DNA of 64,000 nucleotides from Vibrio tubiashii ATCC 19109 (GTDB lineage Bacteria; Pseudomonadota; Gammaproteobacteria; Enterobacterales; Vibrionaceae): NCBI RefSeq assembly GCF_000772105.1, contig NZ_CP009355.1, positions 1,674,001 to 1,738,000 of the forward strand, read 5' to 3'. Shown piece by piece: positions 27,974 to 36,907 of this stretch (position 1 is its first letter; each line of letters starts with the position of its first letter). The notes under the pieces were generated by a model. It saw only the letters and a program-made list of their open reading frames with translations, ran no database searches and was not told where the DNA came from. The position numbers and the translations under genes were made by a program.

Positions 27974-28807
27974 CTAAGCCGCTCGATTATTCGATGGAAA
28001 CATCTGCGTCAATTCATGCAAAATGCTTTGAGTTTGCTTTGAATAAAGGTGTTTATCTTTATACCCGACCAGCTGTACCTGACGAACCTTACCGGAAATC
28101 AACAGCTGGCGGATCATTCGATTGACCATTTGAACATCCAGTGCGGAGCCTCTCTCTAAACGCGATACCGGATAGAGACAAGAGAGATCAATATTGACGA
28201 TAACATCATCACAGTGAGCTAAATAATTGGCTAGCTGCTGTTTGACCTGCAATCGGTAACTGAAGCTGCATTCTGCCAATGTCATCCAGTCACAACCAAG
28301 ATCTTCGGCATACTCCCACGTCCTTTCATCTTGGCTCGCTTGATCGATGCCCAAACAGAACAGGCGACATTCGTTATAACGAGATAAAGCGAAATGAAAA
28401 GCGCTCCCTTGGTCTGGTTCAAGAGAAGCTTTAATCTCAAATTGCCGACCAATATGTATGATGCCGAGCTCACGCCGAGGCGAGTGGATAAGAGGTAAGG
28501 TGTACAGCACCGTTTCACTGTGGTTCGTTAACACAATGGGCAGAGCTTCAGAGCCAAGAAAACGACTTAAATGAAGTTGATACTTGCCGACGGGTTGTGC
28601 CTCAAGGTTGTAATGACCACCGTTTATCCAACAGTGCCCTTCTAGCTCAGAGACCCAATCGTACATCTCTTCTAAGCTTTGATCGGCCATTTCGAAATCC
28701 ACTTGTTTCATTGGCTTCAAGCGCTCACTAACGCTCAGCAATACCAAACGATGGGACAAAACACCTGTAACACTTTGCGTTTTATTGCGTCGAAATAGCC
28801 CGAACAT
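27974..28807 (-). CDS. Arginase-fold protein lacking the metal ligands
   Basis: A 277-residue protein that aligns by eye with the C-terminal two thirds of arginase/formimidoylglutamase enzymes. LGIIHIGRQFEIK (about residue 113) stands where the enzymes have INFDAHFDLR. FHFALSRYNECRLFCLGIDQASQDERTWEYAEDLGCDW follows the HutG pattern for this segment. VIVNIDLSCLYPVSRLERGSALD (about 201) replaces the SIDLDVFDP motif. The DxHxD and the second Asp of DxD are missing, so the binuclear manganese site should not form. It follows the IclR gene by 5 bases and is probably co-transcribed. It may be a binding or regulatory pseudoenzyme. Family assignment is by eye and fairly, not fully, secure. Confidence 0.65.
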   Translation of the reverse strand: MFGLFRRNKTQSVTGVLSHRLVLLSVSERLKPMKQVDFEMADQSLEEMYDWVSELEGHCWINGGHYNLEAQPVGKYQLHLSRFLGSEALPIVLTNHSETVLYTLPLIHSPRRELGIIHIGRQFEIKASLEPDQGSAFHFALSRYNECRLFCLGIDQASQDERTWEYAEDLGCDWMTLAECSFSYRLQVKQQLANYLAHCDDVIVNIDLSCLYPVSRLERGSALDVQMVNRMIRQLLISGKVRQVQLVGYKDKHLYSKQTQSILHELTQMFPSNNRAA

Positions 28808-28812
28808 ACCTA

Positions 28813-29538
28813 TTACCTTTCTGGGGGCAATGCCCTCGCTGCTTGAAGAACGTGAAGAATAATCCTCTGTTGATTCATTTGAACTCGATGTGCAGGTGCC
28901 ATCACCGAAATTGCGCCAACTAACTTCGAACCTTTCATCACTGGCGCGCTGATCCCAGAAACACCAGGGTCAATCTCAGAGGTACTAAGCGCATAACCCT
29001 GATTACGAATCTGCTCTAACTCTTGTTGCCACTGTTCCAATTGTTGTTGCTGACCAAAGTAACGCAGGATCTTTTCGCATCTTGCTGCAGGCATATAAGC
29101 CAACATCACTTTCGATGAGGCGCCTCGCAACAGAGGTTGACTTTGACCCTGGACGTAGCTGCAACGAAGCGCCTGCATACTCTCTTTGCGACTGACACAA
29201 AGTGCTCGATAACCAACCAGCACCATGTATGCCGCCATTTCATTGGTCTGTTTTTGCAAACGATTGAGTACTGAATCGACGGTATCTAAATCATGCTGGC
29301 TGGTTTCGTAACTACGCATAAGCAGTAACGCTGCCGGACCGATGATCAAGGTTTTGTCATTTGGACTCTCTTCGATCAAGTTCCATTCCCGCAGTAGCTT
29401 TAGGTGTCGATAAAGGCTACTGATAGGCGTACCTAACTGCTCACTAAGTTGTTTCGCTGTCACCGGCTCTTCATTCACCGCCACTTGCATAAGTAGCTGA
29501 AGAACCTTTTCGTTTACTTGCCCACTATTTTGCTTCAT
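28813..29538 (-). CDS. IclR-family transcriptional regulator
   Basis: A 241-residue IclR regulator. The winged helix-turn-helix is at about residues 5-62 (VLQLLMQVAVNEEPVTAKQLSEQLGTPISSLYRHLKLLREWNLI). The effector-binding domain follows, with LLRGASSKVMLAYMPAARCEKIL (about 135) and the closing IDPGVSGISAPVMKGSKLVGAISVMAPAHR (about 190-220). IclR proteins usually sense small organic acids and control a nearby catabolic operon. Here the only tightly linked gene is the arginase-fold protein, 5 bases downstream. The start could also be an ATG at 29568; neither has a strong ribosome site. Confidence 0.9.
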   Translation of the reverse strand: MKQNSGQVNEKVLQLLMQVAVNEEPVTAKQLSEQLGTPISSLYRHLKLLREWNLIEESPNDKTLIIGPAALLLMRSYETSQHDLDTVDSVLNRLQKQTNEMAAYMVLVGYRALCVSRKESMQALRCSYVQGQSQPLLRGASSKVMLAYMPAARCEKILRYFGQQQQLEQWQQELEQIRNQGYALSTSEIDPGVSGISAPVMKGSKLVGAISVMAPAHRVQMNQQRIILHVLQAARALPPER

Positions 29539-29811
29539 TGAGTTCACGCTATTGTTGTATCGCCACATTCAGGTCATGAGCAAATTGTATTCTTACCCAG
29601 TAGGAATGAGTAAGTAAAAATAACCTTCAATTCTCAACAAGTGAGAATAGTTAAGCTCTGTACATATCTCTTGCTGCGAAGAAAACTGACATCATTCGAG
29701 ACAAAACTTTACTTAACGGTAAAGTTAAAATATCCTTCAAATCATAAAAATAGCGAACCAATTACAAAGTTTGATAAATCATATAAATAAAACAACGAAT
29801 CAGGGACAGAT

Positions 29812-30903
29812 ATGAACAAGCTCGCCCTATCATTTGGCCTTACCCTAACACTTGCTCCAACACTGTTTTTCAGCTGCCAGCTTTCTCAAGCAAAATCGTC
29901 AGCTAACTCGACCGCTTACATGGTTCAATTACCTATTGAACGAAAAGCGACTAAATTGATCGCGTTGGAAGGCGAATTTAAACCTTCCAAGTACACACAG
30001 ATTCTGGCGGAAAACAGCGGAAAAATTGCCAACATCTATGTCCAAGATGGCGATTACGTTGAAAAAGGTCAGCCATTGCTCGACTTCGATGCCACCTTAG
30101 CCGCTCTCGCAGTAAAGACTGCTCAAAACGAATATCAAATGGCAACTCGAAACATCATCGAACTTACTCGTACCACTAGTGAGGATGACCCTAGGTTTGA
30201 AAGTGCAGTCAGTGCGGTGGAGGCGACCAGAAAAAACTTACTGATCGCCCAGCAAGATCATGAAGCGACCACCATGTACGCGCCATTCTCAGGCACACTG
30301 GGCCAATTCCATTTGAATGCAGGCAATTACGTGAATGAAGGTGAGCTGATCACTGAATTGGTCGCGACCGATACCGTAGAGCTGCACTTTACCGCGTCTC
30401 CTCAGGTACTGAACGTCTTTCGCAAGGTGTTGAACAACTACCCTGACCGCTTACAGGCTTCCGTTGTCAGTCAGGAAGGCGATTATATTGATGGCAAGTT
30501 GCGCTATGTTGATTCGAAGCTCACTAACCAAAGTCAAGAACTCAGCGCTTATGCGGTTTTCGACAACCAAAATGGCGAGCATTTGATCGGCTCAAAGACC
30601 GCATTCTATTTGAACAGCCCTCAGCAAGAGCCTCAGCTATTTGTGCCTGCCTCCTCTATCCATACTAATGATGGGATTCCAACCCTGTTTGTCTTGGATG
30701 ATAAACGTGTAGTAAGGCCAAAGCAGGTGACAATCGCAAAAATCAAAGAGAGCTACACGGGTTATGTTCCGATCAAATCGGGATTGGAAGCCAATGACTT
30801 CGTGCTGACTACCCCAGAAGCCCCAGAGCTGGTCGGTAAGAAAATCGACCCAATGGTTGATCTTGTTAATCAGCTCAATGAGATACTCAATCGCCAATCT
30901 TGA
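29812..30903 (+). CDS. Periplasmic adaptor (membrane fusion) protein without its pump
   Basis: A 363-residue membrane fusion protein of the RND efflux type. It starts with a signal peptide (about residues 1-28, ending SQA). The lipoyl half-motif is IANIYVQDGDYVEKGQPLLDFD (about 66-87), then a helical hairpin (LAVKTAQNEYQMATRNIIEL) and the second lipoyl half (APFSGTLGQFHLNAGNYVNEGELI). The beta-barrel and membrane-proximal domains end the protein. These proteins bridge an inner-membrane pump and a TolC channel, but no pump or channel gene follows; a TetR regulator comes next, 122 bases away. The pump may be encoded elsewhere, or the locus has lost it. Confidence 0.9.
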   Translation: MNKLALSFGLTLTLAPTLFFSCQLSQAKSSANSTAYMVQLPIERKATKLIALEGEFKPSKYTQILAENSGKIANIYVQDGDYVEKGQPLLDFDATLAALAVKTAQNEYQMATRNIIELTRTTSEDDPRFESAVSAVEATRKNLLIAQQDHEATTMYAPFSGTLGQFHLNAGNYVNEGELITELVATDTVELHFTASPQVLNVFRKVLNNYPDRLQASVVSQEGDYIDGKLRYVDSKLTNQSQELSAYAVFDNQNGEHLIGSKTAFYLNSPQQEPQLFVPASSIHTNDGIPTLFVLDDKRVVRPKQVTIAKIKESYTGYVPIKSGLEANDFVLTTPEAPELVGKKIDPMVDLVNQLNEILNRQS

Positions 30904-31025
30904 TGGTAAAAGCAGCAAACAAGTCGATAAAAGATGAAAAAACTCTCAATAAGCTATTTTAGTGATAGAAGGCACGATTATTTATGGTAGCTTTGCATCT
31001 TTCCCCATCCTGTACGGATAAAGGT

Positions 31026-31649
31026 ATGGACAAACGAAACCAACGCAGCGAGAGAACCAAGCTCAGCATCATTTTGGCTGCGATTGAGTGCTACAAGGAA
31101 ATGGGCGTAAAAGGCGCCTCGTTAGAGCTCATTGCGAAAAAAGCGAATTCGACAAAGCCGACTGTCTACTCTCATTTTGGTTCTAAAGAGAACCTGTATA
31201 AAGCCGTTGTTGAGTACATCATGGAAGAGGAGAAGCTCAATCACGCTTTACCTGATTTCAATCCAGCTATCGGTATTCGCCAGCAACTGATCGACATTTT
31301 TACCCAGCAGCTTGAACATGTCATGCAATGTGAAAAGCGACGTCTACTTGTTGCTATTACCATTGAAGCCATGTGTCAGGGAAAATGCCATCTCAATGAG
31401 GTCGAGAGTATTAAAGCTTGCCCGATGGAAACCTGGCTTGAAGAAGCAATCCGTCACGGTACTTTACCGCCACAGAACACATCAGAACTGGCCACTAACC
31501 TTTGGGCGTTAGTTAAAGGGAGAACCTTCTTCCCCGTCTTCCTCGGTATGGCGCCCAATGACGCAACCGAACGCCAAGTCAATTTAGAATCTGCGATAGA
31601 CTTCTTTCTTGGCTGCCAAGGCATAAAATTAAAGATCCCGAACCAGTGA
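31026..31649 (+). CDS. TetR-family transcriptional regulator
   Basis: A 207-residue TetR regulator. The helix-turn-helix covers about residues 10-55 (ILAAIECYKEMGVKGASLELIAKKANSTKPTVYSHFGSKENLYKAV). The ligand-binding part is all helical, with several Cys. I use the ATG at 31026, preceded by AAAGG; an upstream ATG at 30984 would add 14 residues that are atypical for the family. It lies just downstream of the orphan adaptor gene and probably represses it, although the usual order places TetR upstream or divergent. Confidence 0.9.
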   Translation: MDKRNQRSERTKLSIILAAIECYKEMGVKGASLELIAKKANSTKPTVYSHFGSKENLYKAVVEYIMEEEKLNHALPDFNPAIGIRQQLIDIFTQQLEHVMQCEKRRLLVAITIEAMCQGKCHLNEVESIKACPMETWLEEAIRHGTLPPQNTSELATNLWALVKGRTFFPVFLGMAPNDATERQVNLESAIDFFLGCQGIKLKIPNQ

Positions 31650-32194
31650 TTGTTGAGAGCCCCCAATCGGCATGACTCTTTAAGATTGAGAATGGAATAA
31701 TGTCAGGCGGCTCTTTGGGCTCGAAAAGACCCAAGGACGTACTGACGCCTATTTCGGCAAACACGTCTTTGCCCCAAAGTTTGTTTGAGGAAATCCAGTT
31801 GCATCGTTCATATGCAGTTTCTACCAAAGTTCCACCTATCTGATAAAACTATCGCAAGGATTTCAAACGCTATCTTATGAAATGCGGAGCTAGTGCCATC
31901 AATTAAGTATGGCAGTAGTAGCATGGTGAACTTGGCCACTACATTGAAGGTTTTGCTATACCTCAAGTTATCCATCAAACACAAATTTAGAAGATGTCTG
32001 AGCCTACCTATGACATGGTGAATACACACATCGCATTTCCTACATCCATGAACTCTGCAGCCTTACTTTCAATACGAATCACCCGAACCTTAAAGCTGAA
32101 CTTAAAGGTGCCAGCTGTGAGCTTTTTATGTTTGCCCGTATTATTAATTTCAACAAATCAGAACACGACCAAATATATATAAAAGGGCAATATT
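31650..32194. other. Intergenic region without a clear gene, 545 bp
   Basis: Two short minus-strand frames of 73 and 82 codons overlap here but neither has a convincing ribosome site or a known motif. The DNA could be a decayed gene. A good ribosome site (AAAAGGG) for the next gene lies at the right end. Confidence 0.4.
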
Positions 32195-33229
32195 ATGAAA
32201 ACATTCACTAAGTCAAAAACAGCCATCGCCATGATTATTGCGGCAACAACAACGTTTGGAGCACTAAGTGTGGCAAACGCATGTACTACAGCCGTTTATC
32301 ATAATGGTGACGTGTCCTTATCATCACGCTCTATGGATTGGTTTGGCCACGATGAAGCTGAGGTGATTGGTGCAGGCAAAGGAATCAAGGCCACATACGC
32401 AGCATCAGATAATCCAGTTACTTCGACTTCTAAATTTGCAACAATGAAAATTAAGTCATTCCACGGTGCAAGTGATGACATGAATAAAGCCTTAGTTGCT
32501 GAAGCAATGAACGAAAAAGGTCTCGAAGCGCGAATTCTTTATTTGGGGCGCGACTACACTGCATTCCCAGAAGGTACAGCTGAGACACCCGATGTATCGG
32601 CATTACAAGTACCGAACTGGGCTTCAGATAACTTTTCAACGGTAGCAGAGGTTCTTGAGGCGATAGAAAACGGGCATGTTGACATCATCGAAGCCGAACT
32701 GTGCAACTTACCTGGTAAAGAAGGTCACTGTACCCAAGCCCCAGTGCACTACCAATTTGCTGACCGCACCGGCGACATGGCCGTTGTCGAATTTGTCCAA
32801 GGTGAGCTTAAGGTATATCGCGGAAAAACCGCTGAGGTTTTGACTAATAATCCTGAACTTTCTGTGCACCTCGAGTTTAGTGCCAACGGTAAGAAATCAG
32901 ATGGTTCAATTCACCCAATTGACCGACGCTTAAGAGGTAAAGAAATCATTGCAGACATGTACTCTCGAAATGTGACGGATAATGATAGCGCAAAAAACGC
33001 AATGCGCGCGGTAGCTAACAGTACATTCGCAGGGTATGAGCAACTTGACCATAGTTTAGAGAGCCCAGATGTGTTCCCAACATTATGGACAGTACATACA
33101 GATCGTAATGCAGGCGAGTGGGTATTGGATCGATACGATACTTGGACACCTGAAATGTACAACTTTGAAATGTTCGACGTAAGCTCGCCTAAGTCTGTTT
33201 CTCTTGGAATTCATCCAAAAAACAAGTAA
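32195..33229 (+). CDS. Choloylglycine hydrolase/penicillin V acylase-family protein
   Basis: A 344-residue N-terminal nucleophile amidase. After a signal peptide (about residues 1-29, ending SVANA), the mature protein begins with Cys: ACTTAVY. Cleavage by signal peptidase would expose the catalytic Cys, as in periplasmic members from Gram-negative bacteria. Other family blocks are SLSSRSMDWFG (the Arg-Asp pair near position 45), NEKGLEARILYL, GDMAVVEFV and the Asn and Arg region near EVLTNNPELSVHLE. Gram-negative relatives cleave penicillin V or long-chain acyl-homoserine lactones better than bile salts, so quorum-signal turnover is plausible here. The gene is monocistronic, with a clear terminator. 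Confidence 0.9.
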   Translation: MKTFTKSKTAIAMIIAATTTFGALSVANACTTAVYHNGDVSLSSRSMDWFGHDEAEVIGAGKGIKATYAASDNPVTSTSKFATMKIKSFHGASDDMNKALVAEAMNEKGLEARILYLGRDYTAFPEGTAETPDVSALQVPNWASDNFSTVAEVLEAIENGHVDIIEAELCNLPGKEGHCTQAPVHYQFADRTGDMAVVEFVQGELKVYRGKTAEVLTNNPELSVHLEFSANGKKSDGSIHPIDRRLRGKEIIADMYSRNVTDNDSAKNAMRAVANSTFAGYEQLDHSLESPDVFPTLWTVHTDRNAGEWVLDRYDTWTPEMYNFEMFDVSSPKSVSLGIHPKNK

Positions 33230-33250
33230 TGGTCAGTTTGCTTGATACTT

Positions 33251-33286
33251 AGATTAGCCCAGCGTGATTGCTGGGCTAATCTGTTT
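33251..33286 (+). terminator. Rho-independent terminator
   Basis: A perfect 13-bp stem (AGATTAGCCCAGC and complement) with a 6-base loop, followed by GTTT. It lies 21 bases after the acylase-family gene. Confidence 0.85.
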
Positions 33287-33827
33287 GGAAACGGCATTGC
33301 CTTGCCTCATTTAGTTACTCCTAGTATCTTTGGGCGATATTTTTCATCTTTACATGTCCACAAACTGCTCTACAAACCATAACCCAGCAGGTCCCAAACG
33401 AACAGGTGATCGCGCTGGCTCGTAGAAGACTAGGATCAGGTCTTGCCGTTTGCTTGCTGTGTATCTACACGGTTTCTCCATCCCGTTTGTAGCTACAGTG
33501 ACGAAAGCTATAACACAGAAATGTCCAGTAATGTTTCGACTCTAGCGAGATTGGACTAGATTCGGTTGGCATTTGGCTATTCATTGTTCCTAGCTCGATT
33601 CTGCCCCAAACTTTGTTAGATAAAATACTCTACAAAATGTATAGGGTATGCATTTTCCCTAGCAAAACTAATCCGATTTAAGAGGGGAAGACAATGCTCA
33701 CTTGATGTCTTCAAGTTGAACGGGGATAGAAAGCACAGATACGAGAGAGGTTTTTAGCCTACAAATGGAGTTTATTGTCAGATCGAGATCTACGGATTAG
33801 GCGCCGTTTTGAGTATCAGATAGCTAC
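33287..33827. other. Intergenic region with no recognisable gene, 541 bp
   Basis: A 50-codon plus-strand frame without a start (from about 33340 to 33490, containing QTITQQVPNEQVIALARRR) suggests a decayed coding sequence, but I cannot name it. The rest shows no RNA gene or repeat. Confidence 0.35.
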
Positions 33828-34289
33828 TTACTGAACAAACTTACGCTGTACGTTCTCAATCATCTTTTGATTAACCCGTTTAACTGTCTCAATTTCTTCA
33901 TTAGTTAGGCCTTGTGTCAAGATATCATTCCACTCTTTTATGATACGCAATAAGTCTCTTTTTTTTGCGATTAGTTGGTCGGTTGGATAGATTAACTTGG
34001 CTCGAGCATCTTGAGGTGAGATTTTTCTGGCCACTAAGCCTTTTTGCTCCAGTTGTTTAAGTACACGGCTGCACATTGCTTTATCCACTTCAACTTTTCG
34101 TGATAGCGCCTCTTGAGTGATTCCTGGATTTTTGTAAAGGCAAGTAACAAATGGTAACTGGGAAAAAGAGACGTCACACTTCTCCAATAAGTGGCTAACG
34201 TACTTTAGCTCTTGACGGTATAGCATAGCAATAAGACCACTAACAGGACGCTTAGGCTTGTTCAATGTAATCACTCTATTTGGTTGCAC
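33828..34289 (-). CDS. MarR-family transcriptional regulator
   Basis: A 153-residue MarR regulator. The helix-turn-helix is VTCLYKNPGITQEALSRKVEVDKAMCSRVLKQLEQKGLVARKISPQDARAKLIYPT (about residues 48-102), and the helices before and after form the dimer interface. It is divergent from an exported amidohydrolase, with two strong palindromes between them, so it most likely represses both itself and that gene. Its mRNA would have a leader of about 150 bases. The inducer is unknown. Confidence 0.9.
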   Translation of the reverse strand: MQPNRVITLNKPKRPVSGLIAMLYRQELKYVSHLLEKCDVSFSQLPFVTCLYKNPGITQEALSRKVEVDKAMCSRVLKQLEQKGLVARKISPQDARAKLIYPTDQLIAKKRDLLRIIKEWNDILTQGLTNEEIETVKRVNQKMIENVQRKFVQ

Positions 34290-34439
34290 TCTTTTAATGC
34301 TCCACCATTAGATGTTAGCTGTCAACAAGCTACGTGCATTGGAAGTCAGTATCTACTCGCAAAACGACTTAAGTATCCAGAAGCTCAAATCCGCTCGAAC
34401 AACACACATAGAATGATTGGAGAACAAAAGATAAACAAC

Positions 34440-34490
34440 ATAGTTGACATGTCAACTATAATTGTTAAATATAGTTGATATGTCAACCAT
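34440..34490. promoter_or_regulatory. Tandem operator palindromes between marR and amidohydrolase
   Basis: The block at 34440-34459 is a perfect 20-base palindrome centred on GTTGACATGTCAAC. The block at 34471-34490 (GTTGATATGTCAAC at its core) is a near copy. Centres are 31 bases apart, three helical turns. TTGACA inside the first and again on the minus strand of the second looks like a -35 element. A TATAAT at 34457-34462 overlaps the end of the first block. Binding would block polymerase on both strands. Confidence 0.8.
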
Positions 34491-34612
34491 GTTCAAGGTT
34501 GTTGCTTATCTTGAAATGAGTCTTTTAAGGGAAGACTCCTAGTGGGCGTCAATGAAATTACTAGCCATCGTGGCTTGGCTAAAACACAATCTACGGAAAT
34601 GAGTATCAAACT

Positions 34613-36307
34613 ATGACTAATACGAACAACAGCCGTTCGCTCCTTGCCATCGCATGTTTATCGGCTATCGTCAGCACACAGAGCTATGCATCTGATGATG
34701 CGACCGCTTATATCAACGGAAAAATTTATACCGGGGAAGTAAGCGTACCGATTGTAGACTCAGTGATTATTGAAGATGGACTGTTTACCTACGTAGGAAA
34801 CGCACCTGAAGTGGATTCTAACTCGGTCCGTATTGTGGATCTCAAGGGTCAAGTGGTTGTTCCGGGTCTTTACGATAGCCACATTCATCCAATCGGAGCG
34901 GGGGAGAAGTTACTTTTCGAATGTTCTTTTCCTCAGTCAGCAACTCTTGATGAAATATTTTCGGCTGTAGAACATTGTAGTAAAACAATACCTGAAGGTA
35001 GTTGGATTATTGGAGGGAGTTGGTCTGCAGATATAATGGACTCTGCAAGTGCCGTGAACCTTAAAAAACTGGATCTTGCCTCTAAAGGTCGTCCCGTTGT
35101 TCTAACAGATTTTAGTCACCATAACTCGTGGGCAAACAGCGCGGCTATGAAGGAAGCGGGGATCGATAAAGACTACGCTAAAGAGTACCAAGATCTTGTT
35201 ATTCTTGATGACAATGGTGAACTAACGGGCTTTTTTGTTGAGCAATCTCAGGATGCACTGCGTAACGCTATGCCGACAAGAACGGTAAAAGACTATGCGA
35301 AAGCCGCAAAGCGCGCGGTATCGGAATTGAACAAATACGGAATTATTGGAGTTAAAGACTCCTACGTTTTTGACAATGAATATAAGGCATGGAAGCAATT
35401 AGATGACAGTGGAGAATTAACGGCCCATGTTGCACTCTCTTGGGGGTGGCCATCAGGTAAAACGACCGAGGATAAGGCTGAAAAGTTCAAGGCGATGGTA
35501 AAACCAAGTTCCGGCCACTTAGACACTATGTATGCGAAAATAAGCTTGGATGGAATTCCTCCAACGCATACGGCAGCAATGCTTGAGCCGTACAGTGATA
35601 GCGAAAAAGAAGCTTTGGGAAAATTGAAATACTCAGAGAAGGTGTTGGCAAAAGATCTACTTTGGCTTGATAGGAATGGGTATACAACTCAGATCCACGC
35701 TGTTGGTGATCGTGCAGCAAGAACCGTGTTAAATGCAGTAGAAAGTATTAGAAAAATCGAAGGGAATAAAACGTTACGCCATGAAATAGCGCACGCGTGT
35801 ATTGTTGAGCCAACAGATCTCGGCAGATTCTCCGATCTCGGTGTCATCCCTAATTTTTCGCCAGTATTCTGGTATCCAAGCCCTATTCAGGATGGGTTAG
35901 AAAAGGTTATAGGAAAAGAGAGAGGCACTAGAAACTGTGCAATGAAATCTTTAACAGAAAATGGAAGCCGTCCTACGGGTGGCTCAGACTGGCCAGTATC
36001 TGAAAGCGTCAATCCATGGAAAGCAATGGAAGCTATGGTGACAAGAAAAGACCCTAACGGTTTAAGAGAGAACGAAACGCTATGGCCGGAGGAGCGAGTC
36101 ACTATAAAAGACGCTCTTACAATGTACACCATTAATGGTGCTCTGGCTCAGAGAGCTGAGGCTCACAGGGGCTCTATTAAAGTTGGGAAATCAGCCGATA
36201 TGGTTATCATCAACCAAGACATTTTTAATGTTGAACCGAGTGCTATAGGCGAAACGGAGGTGGTTGAAACCATCTTTGAAGGCTATTCAATTTACAAAAT
36301 TAACTAG
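34613..36307 (+). CDS. Exported YtcJ-type amidohydrolase
   Basis: A 564-residue metal-dependent amidohydrolase of the YtcJ (N-acyl amide or related) group with a signal peptide (about residues 1-27, ending SYA), hence periplasmic. The metal-binding DSHIHPIG (about 88) and HAVGDRAARTVLNAVE (about 363) are intact. GGSDWPVSESVNPWKAMEAMVTR (about 460) holds the catalytic Asp, and the C-terminal KSADMVIINQDIF is the typical small beta-domain end. It is divergent from marR and followed by a terminator, giving a one-gene inducible unit. The substrate is unknown. A second member of the group lies at 44160-45836. Confidence 0.92.
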   Translation: MTNTNNSRSLLAIACLSAIVSTQSYASDDATAYINGKIYTGEVSVPIVDSVIIEDGLFTYVGNAPEVDSNSVRIVDLKGQVVVPGLYDSHIHPIGAGEKLLFECSFPQSATLDEIFSAVEHCSKTIPEGSWIIGGSWSADIMDSASAVNLKKLDLASKGRPVVLTDFSHHNSWANSAAMKEAGIDKDYAKEYQDLVILDDNGELTGFFVEQSQDALRNAMPTRTVKDYAKAAKRAVSELNKYGIIGVKDSYVFDNEYKAWKQLDDSGELTAHVALSWGWPSGKTTEDKAEKFKAMVKPSSGHLDTMYAKISLDGIPPTHTAAMLEPYSDSEKEALGKLKYSEKVLAKDLLWLDRNGYTTQIHAVGDRAARTVLNAVESIRKIEGNKTLRHEIAHACIVEPTDLGRFSDLGVIPNFSPVFWYPSPIQDGLEKVIGKERGTRNCAMKSLTENGSRPTGGSDWPVSESVNPWKAMEAMVTRKDPNGLRENETLWPEERVTIKDALTMYTINGALAQRAEAHRGSIKVGKSADMVIINQDIFNVEPSAIGETEVVETIFEGYSIYKIN

Positions 36308-36320
36308 GTACTTATACGTT

Positions 36321-36352
36321 CAAAGCGAGCTTAATTGGCTCGCTTTGTGTTC
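36321..36352 (+). terminator. Rho-independent terminator
   Basis: CAAAGCGAGC and GCTCGCTTTG form a perfect 10-bp stem with a 7-base loop, followed by TGTTC, 13 bases after the amidohydrolase stop. Confidence 0.8.
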
Positions 36353-36490
36353 CTATGCATAGTATATCTTGTTATTTATGGTGTGCTGCACGATCAAAGT
36401 TAGCTTTTAAGCACTCCAAGATCACGATAGTGCAGTGGTATGCTGAATTTTGTTGCGAATGTGGCGTTAGCTGCCAAGGTAGAGACGTAT

Positions 36491-36907
36491 ATGAAGATTA
36501 CATTCAAGGAACTTGAAAACTCCGATATTCATGATTTGATTGAACCTATGACTAAAGTGTTCAATGATGATGCAAAGCAATTCCAAGGCAAAGAAGCGGG
36601 TGGGCCACCTGGTTATGATGATGGTTCATTTCTTGGAAAATGGGGTATTGACAATCCAGACTCTCGCGCTTTCACCGTTTGCATTGATGAAAAGTCAGTT
36701 GGAGCCTTTATCATTTGGTGGAACGAGCGTGGTGTAAGTACATTAGGCAATATTTTCGTTGACCCGAAATATCAAAATCGCGGTATTGGTCTCGCTACTT
36801 GGAAATATGTAGAAAGCAACTTTCCGACTAAAAAATGGTGCCTTGAAACGGCTTTGTTTCCTAATTCGAGTTCAATTAAGAACGCTCCTAACATGACTAA
36901 TTGTTAG
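36491..36907 (+). pseudogene. GNAT acetyltransferase cut short by the IS element
   Basis: A GNAT N-acetyltransferase fragment. Residues 1-120 are normal: MKITFKELENSDIHDLIEPM at the start, and the acetyl-CoA site region GNIFVDPKYQNRGIGLATWKYVE with the Q/RxxGxG/A pattern near residue 100. At KKWCLET the frame crosses the IS end at 36850; the last 18 or so residues are encoded by the IS. The C-terminal strand and helix that complete the fold are missing, so the product is probably inactive. Start chosen at 36491; an upstream ATG at 36440 is less likely. Confidence 0.8.

Noticed and set aside
31579..32029. Two overlapping minus-strand frames after the TetR gene
   Set aside because: They overlap in different frames, have no start signal and match no family I know, so they are more likely decayed or random.
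36430..36491. Possible integron attC core (GTTAGCT) before the GNAT gene
   Set aside because: The core does not fit GTTRRRY and no matching inverse core or palindromic site is near.
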